From: CAYVQE01 sp964633205
Lineage (GTDB): Bacteria > Myxococcota > B64-G9
Assembly (NCBI GenBank): GCA_964633205.1
Contig: CAZWFN010000003.1
Coordinates: forward strand, 1-64,000
Length of the DNA stretch: 64,000 bases
Direction of reading: 5' to 3'
Program-made: the position numbers and the translations under genes
Notes under the pieces: model-generated
The model's input: only the letters and a program-made list of their open reading frames with translations
Database searches by the model: none
Told to the model about the DNA's origin: nothing
Shown here: positions 29,511-40,339 of the stretch, one piece after another
Numbering within the stretch: the stretch's first letter is position 1
Layout: every line of letters starts with the position of its first letter

Positions 29511-30872
29511 TTGTCGATCGGCCTGCTGCTGGGATGGTCTTTGCCGGCCTGCTCGGGCGGCGGGGCGGAATGTGCGCTCGACCGGGATTGCCCGCCGGGC
29601 AATTACTGCCGGGCCGGCGCGTGCAGCTACGACTGCAACGTCGATGCGGATTGTCCCGAGGGCTTCGCCTGCAGCGAGCGCGGGCGCTGCCAGCGGGGCT
29701 GCGTGGAGAGCAACGGCGGGGTCGAGGCCTGCGACGGGGTGGACAACGATTGCGATGACGAGACCGACGAGGCGTGGCCCGAGCTGGGCCAGGAATGCCG
29801 CCACGAGGACTGTCCGCCCGGCCTATGGGTTTGCACCGCCGACGGCGGCGGGGTGGAGTGCGACGGTCCGCTGCCGGCGGACGCCGACGCCAGCTGCGAC
29901 GGCTACGACGACGACTGCGACGGGCAAACCGACGAGGATGCCGCGCCGCGCCCCTGTCCGCTGAACACCGGGGTATGCCAGCAGACCGAGCAGCGCTGCG
30001 TGGCTGGAGCCTGGACGGAGTGCGACTATGGGCCGGACTACACCGCCGGCAGCGACGCCACCTGCGACGGACGCGACGAGGATTGCGACGGCCAGACCGA
30101 CGAGGACGCCGCCGTGCTGCCGCTGGCCGAGGACGGCGACTGGGCCGGCGACGGTGTCGACAACAACTGCAGCGGGGTGGTCGACGAGCCCGGCGGCGTC
30201 ATGGTGCCGGTGCCGGAACGACCCGGGGTGGCCATCGACGCCTACGAGCTGGTGGTCACCGATGCGCCCGACTGCAGCGGCGCGCACTACGGCAGCGCCG
30301 GCGACGATTACCCGGCCGGCTTCCCGCCCTCGGGCAGCCCGTCGCTGACCCTGTACGCCTGCTCCTTGCCCGGGGTGCTGCCTTCCGGCTATCTGAGCTG
30401 GCACCGGGCCCGCTGGGCCTGTCAGGCCCAGGGCAAGCGCCTGTGCAGCAAGTACGAGTACTACGCCACCTGTGTCGGGAAGCCGATCACCTACTACCCA
30501 TACGGCAACACCTTCATCGCCGGCGCCTGCAACTGCGGGCTGACCGCCGGCCGGCAGCTGGCCGCCACCGGCAGCTTTCCCGATTGTCGCTCCGGTGGTG
30601 CCTGGGACATGAGCGGCAACCTGAGCGAGTGGCTGGCCGATGGCACTTCGGCTGAACCCGAGCTGGCGGTGGTGGCCGGCTACGGCTTCTCCAACGAGAT
30701 CTGCTATTGGGGCGCCGGTTGCCACCCCTGCGACCCGGATGATCCTGAGCACAGCCACCGGGTCGAGATGGCCGCCGACTGCAGCGCAGACCCGGACCGT
30801 TCCTACGAGATGTTCGACCGCTCGGATGTCAAGGCCTACCTCGGCAGCCGCTGCTGCTGGGACTTGCCGTAG
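29511..30872 (+). CDS. Lipoprotein with MopE-type metal-binding repeats and SUMF1-like domain
   Basis: After a signal peptide with lipobox LPAC come Cys-rich EGF-like segments and four Asp-rich motifs (CDGVDNDCDDETDE, CDGYDDDCDGQTDED, CDGRDEDCDGQTDED and a weaker DGVDNNC). This is the putative metal-binding repeat common in myxobacterial surface proteins. The C-terminal third (about 225-450) resembles the formylglycine-enzyme/SUMF1 fold: CQAQGKRLCSKYEY and WDMSGNLSEWLADG. It is probably a surface or periplasmic binding protein. TTG 29511 is used here. An upstream in-frame CTG at 29484, 8 bases after GGAG, would add Arg residues that improve the signal peptide. Confidence 0.8.
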   Translation: MSIGLLLGWSLPACSGGGAECALDRDCPPGNYCRAGACSYDCNVDADCPEGFACSERGRCQRGCVESNGGVEACDGVDNDCDDETDEAWPELGQECRHEDCPPGLWVCTADGGGVECDGPLPADADASCDGYDDDCDGQTDEDAAPRPCPLNTGVCQQTEQRCVAGAWTECDYGPDYTAGSDATCDGRDEDCDGQTDEDAAVLPLAEDGDWAGDGVDNNCSGVVDEPGGVMVPVPERPGVAIDAYELVVTDAPDCSGAHYGSAGDDYPAGFPPSGSPSLTLYACSLPGVLPSGYLSWHRARWACQAQGKRLCSKYEYYATCVGKPITYYPYGNTFIAGACNCGLTAGRQLAATGSFPDCRSGGAWDMSGNLSEWLADGTSAEPELAVVAGYGFSNEICYWGAGCHPCDPDDPEHSHRVEMAADCSADPDRSYEMFDRSDVKAYLGSRCCWDLP

Positions 30873-30885
30873 TTCGCCTCGTCGG

Positions 30886-33285
<2,400 letters not shown>

Positions 33286-33342
33286 GCCGACCAGCCCCGT
33301 GGATCGGTCGATCCGCTGTCCTCCGATCGCCGCGGTTCGGGC

Positions 33343-35367
33343 TCAGCCCGAATCGCCGGGGGCGAGTTTTTTCAGCTCGTAGCGCTCCTGGCCGCGGGTC
33401 AGGATCAGGGTGGTGTCCGGCGCTTCGCCGCCGTCGTCGGCCGGCAGCACCAACTCGATGCCGGCCAGGGGCGGGTCGATGCAGGTCAGGCTGACCTTGC
33501 CGTCGGGCCGGTCGTAGCGCAGCAGGGTCGAGCGGTAGTTGCCGGCGTCCAACTCGATCGCATCGCCGCTGCGCATGATGCTCAGCACGCCCAACTCGGG
33601 GTGGACGTGGTCGCCGAGCAGCGGCGCGATCCAGTCGGACTGGGGACGGCTGCAGCGGGCCAACGCTTTTTTCCGCTCGCGGCGTTCGGTCGCCACCGCG
33701 TAGGCCAGCTGCTCGGTGGCTTTCCCGTCGCCGCCGAACCAGATCTCGAACAGGCGCCGGGCTGCGACGCTCTCGACCAGGTGACCGCCGGTGCCGTTGG
33801 CGATCATGACGAAGCCGCGCTGTGCATCCGGGTAGAAGGTGACCTTGGTGGCGAAGCCCATGGTGCCGCCGCCGTGGGTGAGCAGCCGCAAGCCTTTCTG
33901 CTTCGCCCGCACCCAGCCCAGCCCGTAGGATACGTCTTTGGCCATGGTGACCTGCGGCTGCCAGCGCTTCTCCAGCGCGGCCTGCGAGACCACCCGGGTG
34001 CCGTCGGGCGCCCGGCCGCCGTTCATCTCGGTGATGACGTAGCGGGCCATCTCGGCGGCCGAGGACCAGACGGCGCCGGAAGGGGCCACGTAGTCGACGA
34101 AGCGCTCGTGGTCCAGCGCGATGCGCTGGTGGCTGCCGTCCAGCGCCTGGGCGTGCGGCCGGGCGTGGTTGGCATCGGCCACCGCCCGCTCCAGCGCCAG
34201 GGTGGTGCGCTGCATGCCCAGCGGCGCGAACACCCGCTGCCGCATCAGGTCGCGGTAGGTCGCGCCGGGGCCGGCCTCGGGGTCCACCGCCAGGGCGGCC
34301 ACGTAACCGCCGGCGGCCACCATGTGGTTCTGGTACTGGAAGGTCTCTTTGAAACCGGTGCTGGGCTCCATCTGCGCCAGCTCGGCGAACACGTCGTCGG
34401 GGCCCTTGCCCTCGTACTCCAGGATCAGGGGCATGTCCTTGCGCGGCAGCCCGGCGCAGGCGCAGACCAGGTGCTGCACTTCCAGCCGGGCGGCCAGCTC
34501 GGCGTCGCCCAGGGAGAACTTGGGGTAGACGGCCTGGACCTTGCGCTGCCAGGCGAGTTCGCCGGCGTCGACCAGGCTGGCCATCATCAGGGTGGTCAGC
34601 GACTTGGTCACCGAGCCGATCATCATCAGCGTGTCGGCGTCGACCGCCGCCTCCTCGCCCAGCCGGCGCACGCCGTAGCCTTTGGCATAGACCACCGCGC
34701 CGTCCTCGATCACCGCCAGCGCCAGCCCGGGCGTGCCGGTCTCGGCCAGCGCCTCGGTGATGATGGCGTCGAGGGCCGCGGTCTCGCCGCGAACCGAAGC
34801 GGCTTCGACCCCGGACAGGTCTTGTTCCTCGGCGCCCGGTACCTCCATCGAGCTGATGAAGGCGCGCATCTGCGCCGCCCGCTTGTCCAGCACCGGCGCG
34901 GTGGCGCGCACCAGGTGGACGTAGACGCGGTCACCGCCCTTGCGGGCTACCGCCTGGGCGATCAGCTCGGCCTCGTCGGCCACGTAGTTGCGCACCAGGA
35001 AGCCATCCCAGGGCGGGCTGGCCGGCGGCCGGCGGCTGCTGTCGACGCGGCCGGCGAAGTCCGGCGCCACCCGCGACCAGGCCGCGTCGATGGCCGCATC
35101 CAGCTCCAGATCGCCGAGCTCGACCAACCACAGGTCGAACTCGTCGCTGACCAGGCTGACCACCTCGCACTCGGCCACGGCGCTGAATCCGGCCGGAACC
35201 TCGAAGCTGAGTCCGCTGTCGGTGGTCAGCGCCCCCGGCCCCTGCACCCGCAGCGTGGTGCAGCCGGCCTCCATCCCCGGCCGCAGCGCACCCCGCTCCC
35301 CGGCGCAGCCCAGCGCCAAGGCCAGCGCACAGAATAAAAACAGTTTCGGTAGTGAACGGTGATGCAT
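33343..35367 (-). CDS. Lipoprotein serine hydrolase of the beta-lactamase / penicillin-binding-like family
   Basis: The start is the ATG at 35365-35367, after GGAGGGAG. A signal peptide with lipobox LGCA is followed by an unrecognised 150-200-residue domain. Next is a class-C beta-lactamase-like domain with the SxxK motif GSVTKSLTT (near residue 255), a YVAPSGAVWSSAAEMARY region and the HGGGTMGFATK element in place of the KTG box. A beta-sheet C-terminal region of about 130 residues completes the 674-residue protein. Such proteins act on peptidoglycan peptides, esters or D-amino-acid peptides. No specific antibiotic resistance can be inferred. Confidence 0.85.
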   Translation of the reverse strand: MHHRSLPKLFLFCALALALGCAGERGALRPGMEAGCTTLRVQGPGALTTDSGLSFEVPAGFSAVAECEVVSLVSDEFDLWLVELGDLELDAAIDAAWSRVAPDFAGRVDSSRRPPASPPWDGFLVRNYVADEAELIAQAVARKGGDRVYVHLVRATAPVLDKRAAQMRAFISSMEVPGAEEQDLSGVEAASVRGETAALDAIITEALAETGTPGLALAVIEDGAVVYAKGYGVRRLGEEAAVDADTLMMIGSVTKSLTTLMMASLVDAGELAWQRKVQAVYPKFSLGDAELAARLEVQHLVCACAGLPRKDMPLILEYEGKGPDDVFAELAQMEPSTGFKETFQYQNHMVAAGGYVAALAVDPEAGPGATYRDLMRQRVFAPLGMQRTTLALERAVADANHARPHAQALDGSHQRIALDHERFVDYVAPSGAVWSSAAEMARYVITEMNGGRAPDGTRVVSQAALEKRWQPQVTMAKDVSYGLGWVRAKQKGLRLLTHGGGTMGFATKVTFYPDAQRGFVMIANGTGGHLVESVAARRLFEIWFGGDGKATEQLAYAVATERRERKKALARCSRPQSDWIAPLLGDHVHPELGVLSIMRSGDAIELDAGNYRSTLLRYDRPDGKVSLTCIDPPLAGIELVLPADDGGEAPDTTLILTRGQERYELKKLAPGDSG

Positions 35368-35449
35368 GCTGGACTCCCTCCTCGACCCGATCCGCGATTC
35401 GGGTCCTCGGCAGTATACCGCGACCGCTGCTGTTGGCCATGGCCCGTGG

Positions 35450-38383
35450 TTAGATGGACAGCGGGCGGCCGGCGTCGCGATGTCCTGCGGCGCGGCGGCG
35501 CCGGGCGGCCCGGGCCAGTCCGAGCAGGAAAAACCCGCAGCCGCCCGCGCCCGGGGCGCTGCTGCTGGAACAGCCGCAGCCGCCGCCCCCGCCGCCGGCC
35601 GGCGCACCGCCGTCGCCGCTGCCGCCGTCGTCGCCGCCCTCGGCCCGCTGCGGGTCGCTGCCGCGGGCGTACTCCTCGGCGTTGCTCAGCCCGTCGCCGT
35701 CCGGGTCGGCGTCGGCCGAGGGTTGCAGCGGGTCGGTGCCGTGGTGGTGCTCCCAGGCGTCGGGCAGGCCGTCGCCGTCGTAGTCGTCGGGCCGCAGCTC
35801 GGGCAACAGGAAGGCCAAGGCCAGGTCGGCCAGCCGGCTGCGGGCGGCCGGCTCGACGATGGTCTCCAGCGGAAAGCCCAGCAGCAGGCTGCGGCCGGGG
35901 TCGCGCTGCCAGGCCACCGCCGCCCCGGCGCCGTTGTCGTAGACCAGCACCTGCTCGCCGCCGGCCGGCTCGAGCACGTCGGGATACTCCACCGGGTAGA
36001 TGCCGGCTGCGCCGTCGTCGAAGGCCAGCGCGCCCAGCGCGGCGAAGGCGCCGGCGCCCGCGGCGGCGAAGGTCTCGGCATCGTCGGCCGCGTAGCGGGC
36101 GCCGAAGCTGGCGGCGAAGAAGGCGCTGTCGGCGCCGTCGCCGCGCTCGACCAGGTCCCAGCCGATCTCGGCGCCGCTGGCCAGCAGGGCGCCGCCGCTG
36201 TCCAGGTAGGCGCGCACGGCGGCCTGCTCGTCGGCGGCGAAGGTCTCGTCAGCGGTCGACTCCTCGCCCAGGATCCAGACCGCCGCGGCGTAGTCGGCCA
36301 GGGCCACCCGGCCGTCGGCCACGCACTCGTTGGCGGCGAAGTCGAGGTAGATGGGCTGCTCCAGCCCGGCCACGGCCTGGGCATGGGCCCAGGCCTGGTC
36401 GCGGCGGTTGCGCCAGTCGCCGATGAAGGCGTCCTGGCGGTCGAAGCCCGCCACCAGCAGCACATCGGCCGGGCAGCCGTGGCCGCGGTAGCGCGCCGCG
36501 GCCAGCTCCGAGGGCGGGCCCTCGCCGCCGGCGTTGAGCGCCGCCACCTGCACCGCCACCAGCTGGCCGGGCACGGCCGCGTCGATGTGCAGCTCGGTCT
36601 GCTCGACCACCGCCCCCGGGCCCAGCGCCCGGGTGTCCAGGCCCCAGCGCACCCGGTAGCCGCTGGCGCCGGCCACCGGCTGCCAGCTGGCCCGCAGGCC
36701 GCCGCCGGCGGCGTGGACCAGGCTGAGCCCCCGCGGCCGCTCGGCCGGCAGCAGGGTGGCCGCGGGGTCGAAAAAGCGCACCAGCCCGGCGTACAGGGCG
36801 TAGCCCAGCCAGCGGCGGAAACGCGGATCCTGCAGCGCCTGGTTGTCGGGCATGCGCATCTCGGGCCCGGCCCGTTCCACGCCGTCGTGGAAGGCCGACT
36901 CGACCAGCGCGCCCGGGATGCTGTCCAGCACGCGCATCTCGCCGAAGTTGGCCACCAGCCGGCCGCGGTCGCGCCAGTTGGGATCCCAGCGGTCGCGAAG
37001 CGTGTCGATGATGGCCTGGTGCAGCGCGCGCTGCAGCGCGTCCGAGCCGGGCGGATCGTCGCACCGGGCCGGGTCCGGCGCGGCCGAGTGGTCGGGGTAG
37101 TCGAGGCAGCTGAAGCGGTAGGTCGAGGTGCCCGAGGCGGCGCTGGTGCTGCCGCCCGAGGCGTTGGAGTGCAGCGACAGGTAGGCGTCGGCGCCCTGCC
37201 ACTCGGCATAGGCCGGCCGCACGGTCACGTCCGAGCCGGTCGCTGCCCAGTCGGGCAGGCCCAGATAGGGCAGGCCCAGCAGGGCGTTCATCATCCAGCG
37301 CGGCTTGTTCGCCGGCTGGTCCGCCACCGGCTGCTCGTCGAAGCCGCCGCCCAGGCGCACCGCATCGGCGATCAGGTATTGGCCCGGCTCGGCCCCCGGG
37401 CCGGCGCTGAGCTCCAGCGCGCCGCCCTTGGTGCCGAAGCGCCAGCGGCCCAGGTGGATCCAGCGCGAGCCGTTTTGGCGCTGGTCGAGCTGCAGCACGG
37501 CGGTGCCGCCGCGGTGGTGGATGCGCACGCGGGCGGCGGCCACCCGGTTGTCGCCGGCCACCTGCCACAGCGAGACCCAGTAGCGGCCGGGGACATCGGG
37601 TTCCAGCGGAAACAGCAGCCGGCCGGGCTGTTCGGCCGGCAGCACCCGGTAGTCGTCGCCGAGGCCGCCCGGGCTGTCGCCGGGCTGCCATGGCCCCTGG
37701 GCGATCACGGCCGCATCATCGGCCTCGACGACGCGTTCGAAGCTGGACGGGTCGCGCTCGCGCACCGACCAGACGCTGGCCCCGGCGCGCAGCAGGTGCG
37801 GGATCAGGTAGCGGTTGACGATCTGGGCGTTGGACAGATCCTCGATGATGCCCAGGCAGGTGGTGCAGCCGGGCAGGTCGATCAGCGGCCGCTGGAAGCG
37901 CCAGCCGCCGTCGTAGCTCCAACCGTGGCCCGGGCTGAGCGCGATGGTGCGCCCCAGCAGGCTGCCGCCGTAGGGCAGCGCCTCGGGTGGCAGGCCGCGC
38001 AGCACCCGTTCGGGCGGCGGGCGGCCGCGGGCCCGCAGCGCGGCGATGACCGCCGCCTCGCGCGGATCGCGCAGCAGGCTCCACAGCGGCCGCCGCCGGC
38101 CGCCGCGCTCGACCAGCAGCTCGATGCCGGCCAGCCCGGGCCGCACGCCGCGGCCGGCCCACAGCAGGTCGCGCACCAGGTCCTCGCGCGCCAGCTCGCG
38201 GCCGCGCAGCTGTTCGATCGCGCCGTCGAGCACCAGCCGCAGCACGCCGCGGTCGACCTCGACCGCGACCAGCTCCACCCCGGTGGGCAGCTCGGCCCGC
38301 AGCGCCGCGTCCAGCGTCCCGGCTCGTGCCGGGCCGGTGCACAGGGCCAACAGCAGCAGGCTGCTCAATCCGATGCGGGTCAT
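35450..38383 (-). CDS. Exported N-acetylmuramoyl-L-alanine amidase with MYXO-CTERM-like tail
   Basis: The 977-residue protein has a signal peptide (1-21). The amidase_3-like domain shows ALSPGHGWSYDGG near residue 150, a Glu-containing RERDPSSFE segment, LSLHSNASG and SAFHDG near residues 400 and 500. Zinc-site His and Glu are thus plausible. A fibronectin-type region at about 560-640 follows, then a Rossmann-like domain with HEExGE features. Two calcium-type repeats (DYDGDGLPDAWEHHHGTD, DADPDGDGLSNAEEYARGSD) precede a Gly-run, GCGC, a short hydrophobic segment and an Arg cluster. That ending matches the MYXO-CTERM/GlyGly-CTERM sorting signal layout. It probably remodels peptidoglycan at the cell surface. 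Confidence 0.82.
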   Translation of the reverse strand: MTRIGLSSLLLLALCTGPARAGTLDAALRAELPTGVELVAVEVDRGVLRLVLDGAIEQLRGRELAREDLVRDLLWAGRGVRPGLAGIELLVERGGRRRPLWSLLRDPREAAVIAALRARGRPPPERVLRGLPPEALPYGGSLLGRTIALSPGHGWSYDGGWRFQRPLIDLPGCTTCLGIIEDLSNAQIVNRYLIPHLLRAGASVWSVRERDPSSFERVVEADDAAVIAQGPWQPGDSPGGLGDDYRVLPAEQPGRLLFPLEPDVPGRYWVSLWQVAGDNRVAAARVRIHHRGGTAVLQLDQRQNGSRWIHLGRWRFGTKGGALELSAGPGAEPGQYLIADAVRLGGGFDEQPVADQPANKPRWMMNALLGLPYLGLPDWAATGSDVTVRPAYAEWQGADAYLSLHSNASGGSTSAASGTSTYRFSCLDYPDHSAAPDPARCDDPPGSDALQRALHQAIIDTLRDRWDPNWRDRGRLVANFGEMRVLDSIPGALVESAFHDGVERAGPEMRMPDNQALQDPRFRRWLGYALYAGLVRFFDPAATLLPAERPRGLSLVHAAGGGLRASWQPVAGASGYRVRWGLDTRALGPGAVVEQTELHIDAAVPGQLVAVQVAALNAGGEGPPSELAAARYRGHGCPADVLLVAGFDRQDAFIGDWRNRRDQAWAHAQAVAGLEQPIYLDFAANECVADGRVALADYAAAVWILGEESTADETFAADEQAAVRAYLDSGGALLASGAEIGWDLVERGDGADSAFFAASFGARYAADDAETFAAAGAGAFAALGALAFDDGAAGIYPVEYPDVLEPAGGEQVLVYDNGAGAAVAWQRDPGRSLLLGFPLETIVEPAARSRLADLALAFLLPELRPDDYDGDGLPDAWEHHHGTDPLQPSADADPDGDGLSNAEEYARGSDPQRAEGGDDGGSGDGGAPAGGGGGGCGCSSSSAPGAGGCGFFLLGLARAARRRRAAGHRDAGRPLSI

Positions 38384-38401
38384 GCTTTTTCCGCCGCGGC
38401 C

Positions 38402-39538
38402 TCAGGCCCGTCCGCCGCGGCGGTCCAGCAGCGCGAGCAGGGCGCGACCGGCGTCGGCGCTGAGCACGTAGTCGACCGTGCCGACCTTCTTGGCCGCGTC
38501 CGCCGGGGCCTGGCTGGGATCGCGCACGCCCAGGGTCAGCTTTTTGCCGGCGCGGTCGTGCAGGCGTACCGCCGGGCCCTGGTTGTGGCTGCCGTAGCGG
38601 CTCGAGGTGCGCCACAGCAGGGGCGTGGGCTCCGCGGCCGGCAGCTCGACGCGGAAGCGCTCGACCCCGCCGCGCTCGAGCGCGACGGTCTGGTCAGACA
38701 GCCGCAGCTGGCTTCTGCCCCGGCCGCGGCGGAACAGGAAGAAGATCACCGCGGCCGGCAGGCCGATGCCCAACACGGACGCGACCACGCCGACGGTGGT
38801 GGCGTCGGCGCCGCCGGCGTCGCGCAGCAGCGACTGGGCCACAGCGCCGAGGATGCCGACGAACACGACCGCGCCGAAGCTCAGCGCCACCATCTTGAAC
38901 ACGTTGCGGCTCGGGTCGGCCACCGCATCGAAGACCTGCTCGCCGGCCGCGGCCGGCCGGGCGGGCGCGGCAGCGGCCGGCGCCCGGCGCGCCGGCTGCA
39001 GCCCGCGCGTCTGCAGCGCCTCGATCAGCTCGCGGAAGGCGTCGCCTGCCAGCGCGTAATCGAAGCGGTAGCGGCTGCTGTCGGCCGCGTCGTAGCGCTC
39101 GGCCGCCAGCTCCACGCCGCTGCCCAGCAGGGTGACGCTCTGCTCGTCGCGCGACGAGCGCAGCCGGCACAGCGAGCCCATGTACTGGCCGCCGGCGAAC
39201 AGCTTGCCCAGCGACAGTCGCAGATCGGCCAGCGGCAGCTCGCGCCGGCCGCGCTTGTCGCTGATCGACAGCCGGTCGCCCTCCAGCGCGATGCGCCCGC
39301 CGCCGCGGCGGGTGAGCAGCAGCGGTACGATGATCGCCAGCAGCACCACCGGACCGATGATGAAGGGCAGGATGCGCTGCAGACCGCCGCCGCTATCGGC
39401 GTCGATCACACCGCTGGCGAACAGCACCCCCACCAGCGCCCCGCCGAGCACGAGCACCAGCACCAGCCCGATGATCCACTTGCCCCCGCCGCCGAACCCC
39501 GCGTGCGCCTGCCAGCTCTTGTCCTCGCCCATCGGCAT
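38402..39538 (-). CDS. Membrane protein of unknown function, two similar halves
   Basis: The start is at 39538 (Met-Pro-Met-Gly), with GGGGAG upstream; the frame stays open far beyond, but that is a GC artefact. The 378-residue protein has hydrophobic pairs at about 20-70 and 205-265. Each is followed by a soluble beta-rich stretch (RIALEGDRLSISDKRGRR; SQLRLSDQTVALERGG). This resembles a duplicated unit of two membrane helices plus one PH-like beta domain. No family is recognised. It lies 18 bases upstream of the amidase gene in the same direction. Confidence 0.65.
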   Translation of the reverse strand: MPMGEDKSWQAHAGFGGGGKWIIGLVLVLVLGGALVGVLFASGVIDADSGGGLQRILPFIIGPVVLLAIIVPLLLTRRGGGRIALEGDRLSISDKRGRRELPLADLRLSLGKLFAGGQYMGSLCRLRSSRDEQSVTLLGSGVELAAERYDAADSSRYRFDYALAGDAFRELIEALQTRGLQPARRAPAAAAPARPAAAGEQVFDAVADPSRNVFKMVALSFGAVVFVGILGAVAQSLLRDAGGADATTVGVVASVLGIGLPAAVIFFLFRRGRGRSQLRLSDQTVALERGGVERFRVELPAAEPTPLLWRTSSRYGSHNQGPAVRLHDRAGKKLTLGVRDPSQAPADAAKKVGTVDYVLSADAGRALLALLDRRGGRA

Positions 39539-39626
39539 CTCCCCTCGCCGCGCCATATGGCAGTCCCGGCCCGGCCGCGCTCGGCGGCGGGACCCGGGGC
39601 TAGAGTGTAGTACAATCGTCCCGGTG

Positions 39627-39725
39627 ATGCATGCCGATCCGCGCTGGTTGCAGGTGATCGCTTGGGCGGCCGTTGCCGGACTGGGCTCCGGTTGGTCGGG
39701 CTGCCGCGGCGGCCTCTCGTTCTGA
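39627..39725 (+). CDS. Possible 32-residue lipoprotein-like peptide
   Basis: The 369-base gap between divergent genes (39539-39907) contains a short frame whose product has a Trp/Ala/Leu hydrophobic core and WSGC, like a lipobox, six residues before the end of the hydrophobic part. TACAAT at 39611-39616 could be a -10 element only 11 bases before the ATG, but no good -35 is seen. A GC-rich inverted repeat ACGCGCCCC/GGGGCGCGT at 39733-39751 follows the stop. Coding status is doubtful. The rest of the gap shows only the ribosome site of the next gene. Confidence 0.22.
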   Translation: MHADPRWLQVIAWAAVAGLGSGWSGCRGGLSF

Positions 39726-39907
39726 GTGGCTCGAAACGCGCCCCTGGGGCGCGTCCCTCCCGGCTCAGATGGAATCGGTTGCGGGCGGTGGGCGCCCGCG
39801 CCCGCTCGCGGCCCCCGGCCGCCGGCGGCGGTGGTGGCACACGGCTTGCTTGATCGTGCGCCGGAAGTGGAGCCGGAGACCGCAAACCGCGACCAGGAGG
39901 TGCGATC

Positions 39908-40252
39908 GTGAAGGACTACCCTCAGCACTACCAGGAGCTGCAGCAGCGCATGGGCCAGCTGGGCAAGGAGCTGCCCGAGGCCATGAAGTCGTTCATGGGC
40001 CTGCACCAGTGCGCGACCCGCGAAGGGGACATCTCGTGCAAGTTCAAGGAGCTGATCGCGCTGGGGATCGCGGTGACGGTGCGCTGCGACGGCTGCATCG
40101 CCTTCCACGTCCACGATGCGCTGGAGGCCGGCGCCAGCCGGGCCGAGATCGCCGAGACGCTGGGGGTGGCGGTGCTGATGGGCGGCGGCCCGGCGGTGGT
40201 CTACGCCTGCGAGGCGCTCGAGGCGCTCGAGCAGTTCGAAAAGCAGCGCTAG
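39908..40252 (+). CDS. AhpD-like / carboxymuconolactone decarboxylase family protein
   Basis: The 114-residue protein starts at GTG 39908, 6 bases after AGGAGG. Its core LIALGIAVTVRCDGCIAFHVHDAL contains the redox motif C-x2-C-x3-H typical of the AhpD/CMD family. It is followed by the helix AEIAETLGVAVLMGGGPAV. Members are small helical peroxidase-like or decarboxylase proteins that form trimers or hexamers. The Cys pair suggests a thiol redox role. The gene stands alone; PEP synthase follows 87 bases later. Confidence 0.9.
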   Translation: MKDYPQHYQELQQRMGQLGKELPEAMKSFMGLHQCATREGDISCKFKELIALGIAVTVRCDGCIAFHVHDALEAGASRAEIAETLGVAVLMGGGPAVVYACEALEALEQFEKQR

Positions 40253-40339
40253 GGCGCTCGCGCTCGCGCTGCTGGAATCGTCGCCGCAGACCCGCAAGCC
40301 CGGGCCGGCGACCGCCGGGCCCGCAGGAAGGACCGTGCC

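Noticed and set aside
33343..35367. Antibiotic-resistance beta-lactamase
   Set aside because: It has the family SxxK motif but a long extra N-terminal domain and an HGG element in place of KTG, as in esterase or peptidase-type members; resistance is not supported.
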